A stretch of DNA of 34,852 nucleotides, taken from JAEUTH01 sp039931675. GTDB lineage: Bacteria > Bacteroidota > Bacteroidia > AKYH767-A > OLB10. Below are positions 1 through 9,343 of the stretch, in pieces. Every line of letters starts with the position of its first letter. The stretch's first letter is position 1. Where the stretch lies: positions 1-34,852 of the forward strand of contig JBDTRM010000160.1 in the NCBI GenBank assembly GCA_039931675.1, written 5' to 3'. The position numbers and the translations under genes are program-made. Below the pieces are notes generated by a model. It had not been told where the DNA came from. It saw nothing but the letters and a program-made list of their open reading frames with translations, and did no database searches.

Positions 1-2548
1 CTAAAATAGTTATTCCTAAAATGTGTTTGATGAATTGCACAAACACCGCTTTGCGATGGTTATAAACTCTCCGTAATAAATCAATAGTAATGTGTGGATG
101 TTCGTCATGCAATTCTTCTGCAAACTGTTCGGCTTCGGCTTCTGAAATTTCTTTTCCTTCTTTTAGTTTTTGTAAAATCGGATTTGCCAAAACCAACTCA
201 TTTACTTTTTGCTCTACCAACTCTTTGTATCGTGCTATGCTTACCGCTTCGTGTTGCGGTCCAAATTCAACTTTCTCTTTGCTGAATAGTAAATCTTTAA
301 AGTTGAATTTAGCAGGAGCTAACGGAATTACTGAATCACGAAATTTCATTAGAGGTGAAAGTTTGTCAATCAGTTCATCAAATTTTTGTTCGTTGATAGT
401 TGCCCAAAATTTATTGGATTGTGATTGGCGAATTATTTCTTCTTCTCTTGCAACTATGTTTACACTCAATGGCAGTTCACCTATTTCTTCAATTATACTT
501 TCTTTAAGTTTTTCAAATTTATCTTTCTCATTTGATAAGTGAGCCAATGAAACTTCAACAATATCTTTTTCAAAACGCATGGCTTTGAAATCTGCGTTGG
601 AGATTGTGCGAAAAAGCGGCTTCACAAAAGTTCTCAGGAATTCTATTTTCTCATTGCTGAATTGCGTAAAGAAATTTTCATCTTCTAAGCGTTGCATTTC
701 GTGTTGTGCATTTAATATCACCACTGAATTTTTCGGAAGCGTTGCAATTTGACTTTTCAGTTTCGCAATTTCTTTTGTTGCAATCTCTGTTTCGTTTTTC
801 TCAATTGCTTTTTCAATCTTGTCTAAACGCAAACCAAACAAGCGAACAGGCAAAGGGATTTGTGGGTTTAATTCTTTGCCTTTGGGATTGAGTTTGAAAT
901 ATTCAAAGTTGTCCCAACAATCAATAATGAGAAACGAATCTTTTTTCGTGCACCAGGGTTTTAGTTTTTCTTGTTCAAGCAAACGAGTTCCTCTGCCTAT
1001 CATTTGCCAAAACTTTGTGTAGCTGTAAACCGGTTTTGCAAAAACAAGATTTGTAATTTCTCTTATGTCTATACCTGTGTCAAGCATGTCAACGCCTATT
1101 CCCACACGAGGCATATCGTTATTTGTGAACTGGTCAAGCAATCCACCTTTGCCGTGCACACGAGGGTCTTCGCTTACAATCACCTTTGCTAATTCGCCTT
1201 TGTATTCAGGATAAAGAGAATCAAAAATTTGTTCCATTCGCCTTGCATGAGCTTTGGTCATGCAAAAGAAAATTGTTTTGCCTGGTAAAACACCGTTTGC
1301 ATCTTTGATTGATTCCTCCATGAACTCACGAACTATCAAAGCGTTTGTTCCACGATTGATTACTTTCTTTTCAATCTCTGTTCCTTCATAATTTATTTCT
1401 TCAATTTCTTTTCCTTCTAAAATTAATTTCTGCTGGTCTTCCAAAGAAATTGTTCGCTTGCTGATTCCTTCCTCTTGAAATTTGGTTTTGATTTTCATTA
1501 CTTGAAAATCGCTCAGGTAAGGTGGAATGTGATTGACTGCCTCCTCATACGAATAAGCAAAAGTCGGAACTCCATCTTCGCACTCAAACAACTGAAATGT
1601 GTTGTGGTCAATCACATCAGTTGGCGTTGCTGTCAAGCCCAAAGTGATTGTATTGAAGTATTGTAAAATCTCCTGGTAAGTGTTGTAAATACTACGGTGG
1701 CTTTCGTCCACAATTATTAAATCAAAGAAGTGAGGCGATAAAGTTTTTTCTTCATTGCGAATGATGTTCAACATGCTTGGATACGTTGAAACATAAATTC
1801 GTCTGTCGGTTGCTATTTCCTTTTCATACGGTTTTGGCCAGCGTGGTTCGTTTGGCAAATATTCTTTGAACGCATCAAGCGTTTGATTTTGCAAAGCAAC
1901 TCTGTCAACAAGAAATAAAATTCGCTCTACCCAACCTGCTCTCATAAGTGCATCCACAAGTGCAATGCAGGTTCGAGTTTTGCCTGTACCTGTTGCCATC
2001 ACTAACAAAAACGTTGTCTTACACCTTTCAACGGCTTCCATTACTGCGCGGATTGCACGGATTTGATAATCGCGTCCTGCAATTTTTGTATTGATGAGTT
2101 CACCTGATAAACTCTTCCGCGCCTTGCGTATATATTGGTAGCGTTCCAAATCATCTCTTGTAGGAAAGCCATGAACTTTTTTTGGCGGGTAATTATCCAA
2201 GTCCCAAAAATAAATATCGTGCCCGTTAGTGTAAAAACAAAAAGGTAATTCACCGTTTTGAGTTTTCAGAATGTTGTTGCAATATTGTTTTGCCTGTTCT
2301 CTGCCAATGGCAGCATCCACAGAAGTTTTCTTTGCTTCCACTACTGCAAGTGGTTTACCATCTTTGCCTAATAAAACATAGTCGTTGAATTGATGACCTG
2401 CATAAGGAGTTGGTGCTTCCTGCGCTAAGTTTTTATCCACCACAATATCAAATTCCTCAACAACCTGGGTTCGGTCGGTAATATTCGATCCCGCCTTTTT
2501 AAGTCGCTCATCAATGATTTCCTTCCTTGTGTGCTTTTCGGTTTTCAA
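1..2548 (-). CDS. hsdR: Type I restriction enzyme R subunit (HsdR, EcoEI-like), 3' end cut by window edge
   Basis: This is the motor and nuclease subunit of a type I restriction-modification complex, which translocates DNA using ATP and cleaves unmodified DNA. About 849 codons are read without interruption from a TTG at 2546-2548 to the window edge. The N-terminal nuclease domain has D56 (QFNDYVLL) and E71-A-K73 (VVEAKKT). Helicase motifs are Walker A MATGTGKT at residues 184-191, DEAH-type DESH at 281-284, GLTATP (motif III region) and QMIGRGTR (motif VI, about 515-522). The last ~250 residues resemble the EcoEI_R_C domain. No in-frame ATG lies upstream of the helicase. A stop precedes the ORF start closely, and TTG-K-T-E-K-H-T-R-K-E fits the family N-terminus, so a TTG start is chosen. 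EcoEI-type R subunits are about 810-850 residues, so little is missing. HsdM and HsdS are not in the window and may lie to the left. The identification is sure; the start codon is less so. Confidence 0.9.
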   Translation of the reverse strand, partial: MKTEKHTRKEIIDERLKKAGSNITDRTQVVEEFDIVVDKNLAQEAPTPYAGHQFNDYVLLGKDGKPLAVVEAKKTSVDAAIGREQAKQYCNNILKTQNGELPFCFYTNGHDIYFWDLDNYPPKKVHGFPTRDDLERYQYIRKARKSLSGELINTKIAGRDYQIRAIRAVMEAVERCKTTFLLVMATGTGKTRTCIALVDALMRAGWVERILFLVDRVALQNQTLDAFKEYLPNEPRWPKPYEKEIATDRRIYVSTYPSMLNIIRNEEKTLSPHFFDLIIVDESHRSIYNTYQEILQYFNTITLGLTATPTDVIDHNTFQLFECEDGVPTFAYSYEEAVNHIPPYLSDFQVMKIKTKFQEEGISKRTISLEDQQKLILEGKEIEEINYEGTEIEKKVINRGTNALIVREFMEESIKDANGVLPGKTIFFCMTKAHARRMEQIFDSLYPEYKGELAKVIVSEDPRVHGKGGLLDQFTNNDMPRVGIGVDMLDTGIDIREITNLVFAKPVYSYTKFWQMIGRGTRLLEQEKLKPWCTKKDSFLIIDCWDNFEYFKLNPKGKELNPQIPLPVRLFGLRLDKIEKAIEKNETEIATKEIAKLKSQIATLPKNSVVILNAQHEMQRLEDENFFTQFSNEKIEFLRTFVKPLFRTISNADFKAMRFEKDIVEVSLAHLSNEKDKFEKLKESIIEEIGELPLSVNIVAREEEIIRQSQSNKFWATINEQKFDELIDKLSPLMKFRDSVIPLAPAKFNFKDLLFSKEKVEFGPQHEAVSIARYKELVEQKVNELVLANPILQKLKEGKEISEAEAEQFAEELHDEHPHITIDLLRRVYNHRKAVFVQFIKHILGITIL

Positions 2549-2714
2549 GATGGGTTGTAAGAATATTGTTATTGGCAATTATAAGATTAAATTCTAAAAG
2601 GGATTGAATTAATTTTGAATTATAGAAAGTGAATGGAGCTTTCTTCAAAATTTGGATTGTGGCTTTAATGGCAGATTCTGAAACGAGTTACTGATGACCC
2701 TTAGTTCTCACCTC

Positions 2715-2744
2715 ACCCCTATCCCCTCTCCGAAGGAGAGGGTG
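2715..2744. repeat. Palindromic hairpin, REP-like
   Basis: CCCTCTCC at 2724-2731 pairs perfectly with GGAGAGGG at 2735-2742 around a GAA loop. It is flanked by CACC and GGTGA-type bases that extend the symmetry. The GAA loop and the trailing GGGTGA recall the REP palindromes at 18598-18672 (CCCGAAGGG), but the stem sequence differs. It could be an interspersed palindrome or a transcription-related hairpin. Confidence 0.5.
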
Positions 2745-2997
2745 ACAGTCGCGGCAACGATCTTTAGGGTCATCTCCATTTGATTTTTGCGTAGCCTATT
2801 ACTCAGAATGACGGGGTGCATTGTGTATTGAGCTACTATGGAGATTTTACTAAGGATGAACAAGTGCTTCGACTTCCCCGGACTGCCACAAGGTCTCTTG
2901 CGTGTCCTCGCAGTGCTGAAATAGCAACGCACTGTTTGTTCTTGTTCATTTCTTTACGCTCATACCGGGGGCGCATCAAGTTAATCATTGTCACGGT

Positions 2998-3018
2998 GAG
3001 ACGCAAACATTGCGTCTC
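2998..3018 (-). terminator. Perfect hairpin just downstream of the P/PKD gene
   Basis: GAGACGCAA (2998-3006) and TTGCGTCTC (3010-3018) form a 9-bp stem with a 3-base loop, 16 bases past the stop codon of the minus-strand gene ending at 3035. There is no U-tract after the stem on the minus strand, so intrinsic termination is uncertain. It may instead be an interspersed palindrome protecting the mRNA 3' end. Confidence 0.45.
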
Positions 3019-3034
3019 TACACCCAGATAATAA

Positions 3035-6000
3035 TTATTGTATCACCAATTTCATCTGCTGCGTATTTTTCGGATCGCTTAATTCAACCGTGTAAATTCC
3101 TTTGCTCCACTTGCTGCAATCTAAATGGCGCGAAATTGATTTTTCATTTTTTGAAATATTATTTTGATAAACCAATTCGCCAAGGCTGTTCAACACTTTT
3201 AATTTTAATTGCAGCGCATTTTTATTGCTGATTTTGATGTCAACAAAATTTGAAGCAGGGTTTGGTATCATCTGCATTGACGTAACTCCACCTAATTCAT
3301 CAATACCCACAGTGATAGGAATTAACTGCGAGCTTATGGTAGTTCCGCATGAATCGCTCACAGTAAGCACCACTAAGTAAGTGCCGCTTTGCGTATAAAC
3401 GTGGATAGGGTTTTGAGTATTGGCTGTAACCGTGTCGCCAAAGTTCCAGCTATACAGTGCATTTGGGATTGAAGGACCAAAGAAGTTAACTGTGTAACCA
3501 TTTACCGTATAGGTAAAGTCGGCTACAGGCGGCTGTGCATTGAATTGCATTTTCCATGAAGTGAGCGAACCTGTTTCCACAGCGTTGTTATCGCTGATTG
3601 TTAAGCTCCAATTGCCATTAGGATTGCCACCGTAATAATTGATTGAATCAAGATTATCATTCACTGCGCTGTATGATCCGCTTATAGCAGGTGCAACAGG
3701 GTTACATATATTTTCATTGTCGAAATTAATTCCGCCTGTGATGCAAAAATCAAAATCATCACCGCTGCATCCTGTTGCAGTGGCAGGGTAGCCTGGGCGA
3801 TCCATTAAAGTGATTTCTTTTCCATTAGGCGCTGTAAGTTTAATAATAAGGTCGCCAACATTGGTATGTGTTCCTGCCACGCAAACATTTGTTAAGCGAA
3901 CATCTGTTCCTAAATTATTTCCTGTAACATTGTTTAAGGTATATAAAGATGTTACGCCTGTGCTATCATTATCTGGTATATTAACAGGAATTGTATCACA
4001 CACGTAATAGCGCGTGCAGGTTGGTATTTCATTTATAACCAATGACTGTGTAGTAATGACTGAACCGCATGAATCGCCTGCTGTTAAAGTGATGGTATAA
4101 CTGCCGTTGCTAAGATAAGTATGCACGGGGTTAGCATCGGTTGATGCGTTATTATCTCCAAAGCTCCAACTGTAATTTATGCCGGTTTGGTTTTGCGAAT
4201 TAAATGTTACATCATAACCATTTGCAACAAAGCTAAACGTGGCATCGGCCTGTGGCTGATTATCGAATATTAATTGTGCGCCAGTCAATTGACACAAAGC
4301 ACCTGCATTGAGATCATATACAATCAACTGCCATAAACCGTTGGGTGAGCCACCGGCTATGTTAATTGAATCGAGATTAAAACCTGCCATAGCTGTATGC
4401 TCACCGCCAACTGCAGGTGGCAATGACGAACAACTGTTTTCAACACTATTGCCAACACCACGCACAATGCAAAAATCAAAATCAGCGTTAGGACAGCCCG
4501 CAGGCAATGACGGATAACCGGGGCGGTCAATCAAATCAACGGTTGCTCCGTTAGGCGCTATGAGTGTGGCTTTTATATCGCCCACATTGGTTATCAAACC
4601 AGTTAAGCAGGCGCTTACCAAACTTACATCGCTGCCTAAAGCACTGCCCGAAATACCGGTTACGTTAAGAGGTAATGTATAACCGATACTGTCATTATCG
4701 GGTATGTTTACAGGTGTACCTGCGAAGCTGATTGTTGATGTGCAGGTTGGTTCGGAGTATGTAACCACAGTGATAGTCTGAGAAGTGGAATCGCTGCCGC
4801 AACTATCAGATGCAACAAGTGTAACCGGGTAACTGCCAGTAAGCGGAAAAGAGTAAACAGGGTTGGCATCAGTTGATGTAACGCCTCCACCGAATGACCA
4901 TAAATAACTCACACCAGATACGTTAGCCGAAGTGAAATCAACAGCATTGCCAACTATATTATAAGCAAACGATGCATCGGCCTGTGGCTGATTATCAAAG
5001 TAAAGTTGAAATCCTGTAAGCTCACCACCGAAACCACCGGCTGCATTATCGCTCATATTCAATGTCCATAAACCATTCGGATTGCCGCCTGCAATATTTA
5101 CATTATCTAAATCTTCGCCATTGGTTGCAGTGTAAATCCCTTGTATCGTGGGAACTGTTAGAGCACAAATATCTTCAACATCAAAATTGATTCCACGTAC
5201 AACTTCAAAATCAAAATCATCGCCTGTACAACCTAAAGCAGTAGCAGGAAATCCTGGCCGATCCATCAAAATAATTACCTGCCCGTTAGGTGCTGTGAGT
5301 TTTGCAATAAGGTCACTCACTCTATCGTGCAACCCTGTGATGCGCACTTTAACAAGATTTACATCACTGCCGAGCGTACTGCCGGTTACACCTGAAACAT
5401 TAAAGCTTGCATCCTCACCCGATGGATGATTGTTGGTGATGATGATGGGCACACCTGTGAAAGTAAATTCTTTAACACAGGCAGGCTCTGAATAAATAGT
5501 AACAGTAATTATTTGCGAAGAAGTATTTTCACCGCATGAATCACTAACTGTAAGTGTAACCGTATAATTGCCTGATGCAGCATAACTATGGCTTGGGTCG
5601 GCAAAGAATGCTGAATCACCATCGCCAAAGCTCCATATATAGCTTGCATCGGTTTGATTCACTACATCGAAATAAATATTATTAAGTGATACATTGTAAG
5701 TGAAAGATGCATCAGTATGCGGTTGATTATTGAAATACAACTGCACCGAATTTACTGTACCGGTGTCGCCTGCTGAAAGATCGCTTACTATCAATTGCCA
5801 GTTCCCGTTTGGTGATCCACCTGCATTATTAATTGAAAGCAAATCATTTCCATTGGCAGCTGTAAAAATTCCGGTCAATGATGGAACGCCAGCATCACAA
5901 CTGTTTTCAATGGGCGCGTTTAGTCCCTTAACAAAGCACACATCAAAATTATCACCCGTGCATCCGGTTGGCAATGCAGGATAGCCTGGACGATCCATCA

Positions 6001-9000
6001 GGTCAACTGAGATTCCATTAGGTGCAATTAAGGTCATCTTTAAATCTCCTACATTGGCGTGAATGCCATTTATACAAACTCTTACGAGGCTTACATCATT
6101 ACCAAGAGAAGTACCCACAACATCGCTAAGATTGATATTTATTGCAGTGCCGGCTGCATCGTTATCAGGTATTGCAACCGATGAAGTATCACCATAAGAT
6201 GTAACACAGGTTTGAAGCACATCCAATATATTAACAACCTGCAATAAAGAATCGGTTCCGCAGGTATCGGTAACTACAAGTGTAACCGTATAGCTGCCTG
6301 TGTCGGCATAAGTATGAACAGGATTGTCAATACTGCTGAAATATCCATCGCCAAAACTCCATGAGTAGTTTGCTCCAGGATTTGGATCAACACTAAAAGT
6401 GGTTGTATTTAAACTCACAGAAAAATTAAAGTCAGGTTTAGGGAGCTGGTTATCGAAACACAGTGTTACATTTTCAACAACTCCCACCTCGCCAACTGCA
6501 TAATCATAAACTACGAGTTGCCAGTTTCCGTTCGGATTACCTCCGCTGAAATTTACTGAGCCAAGGTCATAACCCTCGGGTGTAGTTCGCGTGCCGTCAA
6601 GTGCTGGTGAAACAGGTTTACAAATATTTTCTAATGATGTGCCCTGTCCATTAATGATAGTGAAATCAAAATCACTACCGGTACAACCGGACGCAGTTGC
6701 GGGATAGCCGGGCCGGTCAAACAAAATTGTTTCGGCACCATTAGGGGCTATAAGTTTCATTTTTAAATCGCCTACACGCGTGTGCTGACCTTGAACTGCA
6801 ATCTTAACTAAGTTTACATCACCGCCAAGAGTGGTTCCGTTTACGTTATTCAGGTTTAGATTTATAACTGTGCCCGCAACTGAATCGGCATCGGCAATAG
6901 CTGCAGGACTTCCTGTATAATCATAACCTGAAATGCAGCCATTATTGTAAGTGGTAACATATACAGTTTGAGTAGTTGAATCGGTAATGCAACTATCAAC
7001 AGCAATTAATTTTACGGTATATATACCGTTAGCAGCATAAGTATGAGTGGGGTTATCAAGAGTAGATGTATTGCCATCGCCAAAATCCCATGAATAAGCT
7101 ATGGTGTTTACATTAGGTGATGTAAAAGCCGCCTGCCCCGAGGCTCCCATTGTATATGAAAAATGTGCATCGGGCAAAAACTTACCGAAATATATCTTGA
7201 AACTTGTGATATTTCCTACATTCAATGGGGCTACATCATAGACTTCCAATTTCCATTTACCGTTTGGCGAACCCCCATTTTGATTAATTAATTCAAGCGG
7301 ATTGCCAAGACCGGTATAAAACCCTTTTATGGCGGGTGGAGCATTAACGTAGTCGCATACAAACCGCGTGGTATTATCTGAACCTTCAACAACGCACATA
7401 TCAACACCACCTGCAAGGCAGCCATATATTGCGATGGTTTCCAGGGGGCGTTTGAGCAAAGTTACTTGCGTGGTGTTTGGGGCCTTTAGTTTAACCCATA
7501 TATCACCTGTGCGTGGATGGTCGCTTGTAATACAAACCCTGGTAATAAAAGCATCCACACCAAGCGTATTCCCGTTAACACCTGAAATTGTAAAAGGAAT
7601 GGTAACGCCATTAGAATCATTATCGGGTATAGCAACGGGAACATTTAAATATTCATGCACTTCCTCGCAGGCATACATGCGTATAGTGCGTACGAGAGTA
7701 TCCAGGCCGCAGGCATTATCAGTATAAACGGTTACAGTTTTATAACCCGGTGTGGCATAAGTATGGGTAGGGCTTGAGTTGGTATCTAAAGGCGTTCCGT
7801 CACCAAAATCCCAATGATAATTTACAAGTGGGAGATTTTTTGACGTCATAGAAACTGTAAGACCATCAAATGTATAAGTGTATGCAGGATCGGGATCCTG
7901 ATCGTCAAAATACAAACTCCAGCTTGTAACTGTACCTGTAAACCCTGGAGCCATATCATAAACCACTAACTTCCAGGTTCCGTTAGGGCTTGTTACAAGA
8001 TCATTAACACTCTTTAAATCCTGGGGCAGCCATGCACTAAAGTCGCCTTTAATTGCATCACCTGTCGGATCGCATGTATCATCATTGTCAGCAGAATCGC
8101 CATGAATAATGCAGAAATCGAAATCGGCATTGGTGCAGCCGAATGGTAAAACAGGATACATTGGCCTGTCCATCAAGACTATCACTACTCCACCGGGAGA
8201 GATTAATTTCATCTTGAGGTCTCCCGTTCGCGGATGTGTTCCCTTAATGCAGACCTTGGCCAACTGTACATCTTTGCCGAGATGATAGCCGATAACAGTA
8301 TTGGGAGTGATAGTTAAAGTATCCCCGTTAGGATTATTATCTGTGATTGGCGTAGGTGTTGTGAGTGACGGAAATTCAATTATGCAGGGTACAGTCTCTA
8401 AAGCAAATGTTCCACTTATTGTATCCCATCCGCATGAATCAACAACCAACAGTGAAATGGTATATGATCCCCTGAACGGGTATTCATGAATAACATGCTG
8501 CCCAGTGGCACTATCACCATCACCAAAGCTCCAGGTATAAGTGGCATTTCCCTGCAATGTATTTTGAGCAGTAAGATCAGTAAATAACCCGATGCTATTG
8601 ATAGTAAATACGGCATTGGGCGGTTGCTGATCGAAAAAGAGCTGCCATGCTAAGACAAATGCCTGCTCACCGTTAGCAAGGTCAGTTACTTTAAGATGCC
8701 ATGTTCCGTTAGGCGAGCCACCTGCAATATTAATATTATTAAGATTATCACCCGCAACTGCACTATGCACACCACCCAGTGCAGGCGGTGTTGTACTGCA
8801 AACATTTTCAGCTTCGGCACCGGTGCCACGAACAAACGTGGCATCAATGTTATCGCCTACGCAGCCCCAGGGTAAAGTTGCCGGATAACCCATACGATCA
8901 ACCAATAATACTGATGTTCCATTGGGTGAGATTAATTCTACTTTAATGTCACCTATGCGGAAATGCTGAATGTGAAAATATACGCCAACCAGATTGACAT

Positions 9001-9343
9001 CGGTTCCCATGTTAGTGCCAACCACATCTGTAATCGGCAAATTCATAGTAAGCCCGGCAGGATCATTATCAGGCACTACTCCTGAAGCTCCAACAAAGGC
9101 CCAATAAGAACTGCATACCGGAATAGTATCTATAGCGTTTACCTTATTGCCTCCATTTTTTATGGCCTGATTTATTGCCCATATTTGATTAGCATTTTTG
9201 TTTGATTTGCCCACCTGCTTTCTAATATTCTGAGCATTCAAACCGGTAAATGATAACATCAAAGCTGCAATAATTAACCAGTTGCAGTTTGGTTTGATAG
9301 AAGATGGAGTATTCGTTTTCAGGGAGTAAATTTGGTTTACCAT
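3035..9343 (-). CDS. Giant secreted protein: eight tandem P-domain/PKD units with a T9SS type A sorting tail
   Basis: The product is 2102 residues. A signal peptide ends near LNA|QN (about residue 37). Eight units of roughly 243 residues follow, starting near C77, C320, C559 and C803 and continuing to about 2015. Each unit is a proprotein-convertase P-like domain followed by a PKD domain. Conserved P-domain features are GDLKxxLIAPNG, DRPGYPA, GCTGDDFDF and GGSPNGxWxLxVxD; PKD features are YxWSFGDG, NPxHTY and DSCG. Cysteines recur at matching places, suggesting a disulfide per domain. The last ~80 residues (IPNPASNFVDI ... SKGIYTVEL) are a Por-type sorting domain, so the protein should be exported by T9SS and surface-attached or released. 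No protease or other catalytic domain is visible, unlike typical P-domain proteins. The start overlaps the end of the GH31 gene by 7 bases, implying co-transcription. The role is unknown; adhesion or glycan binding is inference. Confidence 0.88.
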   Translation of the reverse strand: MVNQIYSLKTNTPSSIKPNCNWLIIAALMLSFTGLNAQNIRKQVGKSNKNANQIWAINQAIKNGGNKVNAIDTIPVCSSYWAFVGASGVVPDNDPAGLTMNLPITDVVGTNMGTDVNLVGVYFHIQHFRIGDIKVELISPNGTSVLLVDRMGYPATLPWGCVGDNIDATFVRGTGAEAENVCSTTPPALGGVHSAVAGDNLNNINIAGGSPNGTWHLKVTDLANGEQAFVLAWQLFFDQQPPNAVFTINSIGLFTDLTAQNTLQGNATYTWSFGDGDSATGQHVIHEYPFRGSYTISLLVVDSCGWDTISGTFALETVPCIIEFPSLTTPTPITDNNPNGDTLTITPNTVIGYHLGKDVQLAKVCIKGTHPRTGDLKMKLISPGGVVIVLMDRPMYPVLPFGCTNADFDFCIIHGDSADNDDTCDPTGDAIKGDFSAWLPQDLKSVNDLVTSPNGTWKLVVYDMAPGFTGTVTSWSLYFDDQDPDPAYTYTFDGLTVSMTSKNLPLVNYHWDFGDGTPLDTNSSPTHTYATPGYKTVTVYTDNACGLDTLVRTIRMYACEEVHEYLNVPVAIPDNDSNGVTIPFTISGVNGNTLGVDAFITRVCITSDHPRTGDIWVKLKAPNTTQVTLLKRPLETIAIYGCLAGGVDMCVVEGSDNTTRFVCDYVNAPPAIKGFYTGLGNPLELINQNGGSPNGKWKLEVYDVAPLNVGNITSFKIYFGKFLPDAHFSYTMGASGQAAFTSPNVNTIAYSWDFGDGNTSTLDNPTHTYAANGIYTVKLIAVDSCITDSTTQTVYVTTYNNGCISGYDYTGSPAAIADADSVAGTVINLNLNNVNGTTLGGDVNLVKIAVQGQHTRVGDLKMKLIAPNGAETILFDRPGYPATASGCTGSDFDFTIINGQGTSLENICKPVSPALDGTRTTPEGYDLGSVNFSGGNPNGNWQLVVYDYAVGEVGVVENVTLCFDNQLPKPDFNFSVSLNTTTFSVDPNPGANYSWSFGDGYFSSIDNPVHTYADTGSYTVTLVVTDTCGTDSLLQVVNILDVLQTCVTSYGDTSSVAIPDNDAAGTAININLSDVVGTSLGNDVSLVRVCINGIHANVGDLKMTLIAPNGISVDLMDRPGYPALPTGCTGDNFDVCFVKGLNAPIENSCDAGVPSLTGIFTAANGNDLLSINNAGGSPNGNWQLIVSDLSAGDTGTVNSVQLYFNNQPHTDASFTYNVSLNNIYFDVVNQTDASYIWSFGDGDSAFFADPSHSYAASGNYTVTLTVSDSCGENTSSQIITVTIYSEPACVKEFTFTGVPIIITNNHPSGEDASFNVSGVTGSTLGSDVNLVKVRITGLHDRVSDLIAKLTAPNGQVIILMDRPGFPATALGCTGDDFDFEVVRGINFDVEDICALTVPTIQGIYTATNGEDLDNVNIAGGNPNGLWTLNMSDNAAGGFGGELTGFQLYFDNQPQADASFAYNIVGNAVDFTSANVSGVSYLWSFGGGVTSTDANPVYSFPLTGSYPVTLVASDSCGSDSTSQTITVVTYSEPTCTSTISFAGTPVNIPDNDSIGYTLPLNVTGISGSALGSDVSLVSACLTGLITNVGDIKATLIAPNGATVDLIDRPGYPSLPAGCPNADFDFCIVRGVGNSVENSCSSLPPAVGGEHTAMAGFNLDSINIAGGSPNGLWQLIVYDLNAGALCQLTGAQLIFDNQPQADATFSFVANGYDVTFNSQNQTGINYSWSFGDNNASTDANPVHTYLSNGSYTITLTAGDSCGSVITTQSLVINEIPTCTRYYVCDTIPVNIPDNDSTGVTSLYTLNNVTGNNLGTDVRLTNVCVAGTHTNVGDLIIKLTAPNGKEITLMDRPGYPATATGCSGDDFDFCITGGINFDNENICNPVAPAISGSYSAVNDNLDSINYYGGNPNGNWSLTISDNNAVETGSLTSWKMQFNAQPPVADFTYTVNGYTVNFFGPSIPNALYSWNFGDTVTANTQNPIHVYTQSGTYLVVLTVSDSCGTTISSQLIPITVGIDELGGVTSMQMIPNPASNFVDIKISNKNALQLKLKVLNSLGELVYQNNISKNEKSISRHLDCSKWSKGIYTVELSDPKNTQQMKLVIQ

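Larger units (their letters stand above)
2549..3034. other. Gene-free region between hsdR and the P/PKD repeat protein
   Basis: I see no credible gene in these 486 bases. The stretch holds the hsdR upstream region, a hairpin at 2724-2742 and another at 2998-3018. The 9-base string CAGAATGAC at 2804-2812 matches the right terminus of the repeat elements at 28859-29235. A 9-base inverted repeat is formed by ATGAACAAG (2856-2864) and CTTGTTCAT (2941-2949). The hsdR promoter should lie here, but no TAnnTTTG box is apparent upstream of its start. Confidence 0.6.

Noticed and set aside
2041..2253. Separate small minus-strand membrane protein
   Set aside because: It is a different frame of the same strand inside the continuous HsdR coding sequence, whose motifs fix the correct frame.
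3035..9343. Repeated nucleotide blocks of about 730 bp suggesting a tandem DNA repeat or satellite array
   Set aside because: The periodicity is explained by the eight P-domain/PKD coding units; the repeats diverge at the DNA level while keeping protein motifs.
3035..9343. Secreted protease, because of P domains
   Set aside because: No catalytic Asp-His-Ser segment or other protease motif is present anywhere in the protein.
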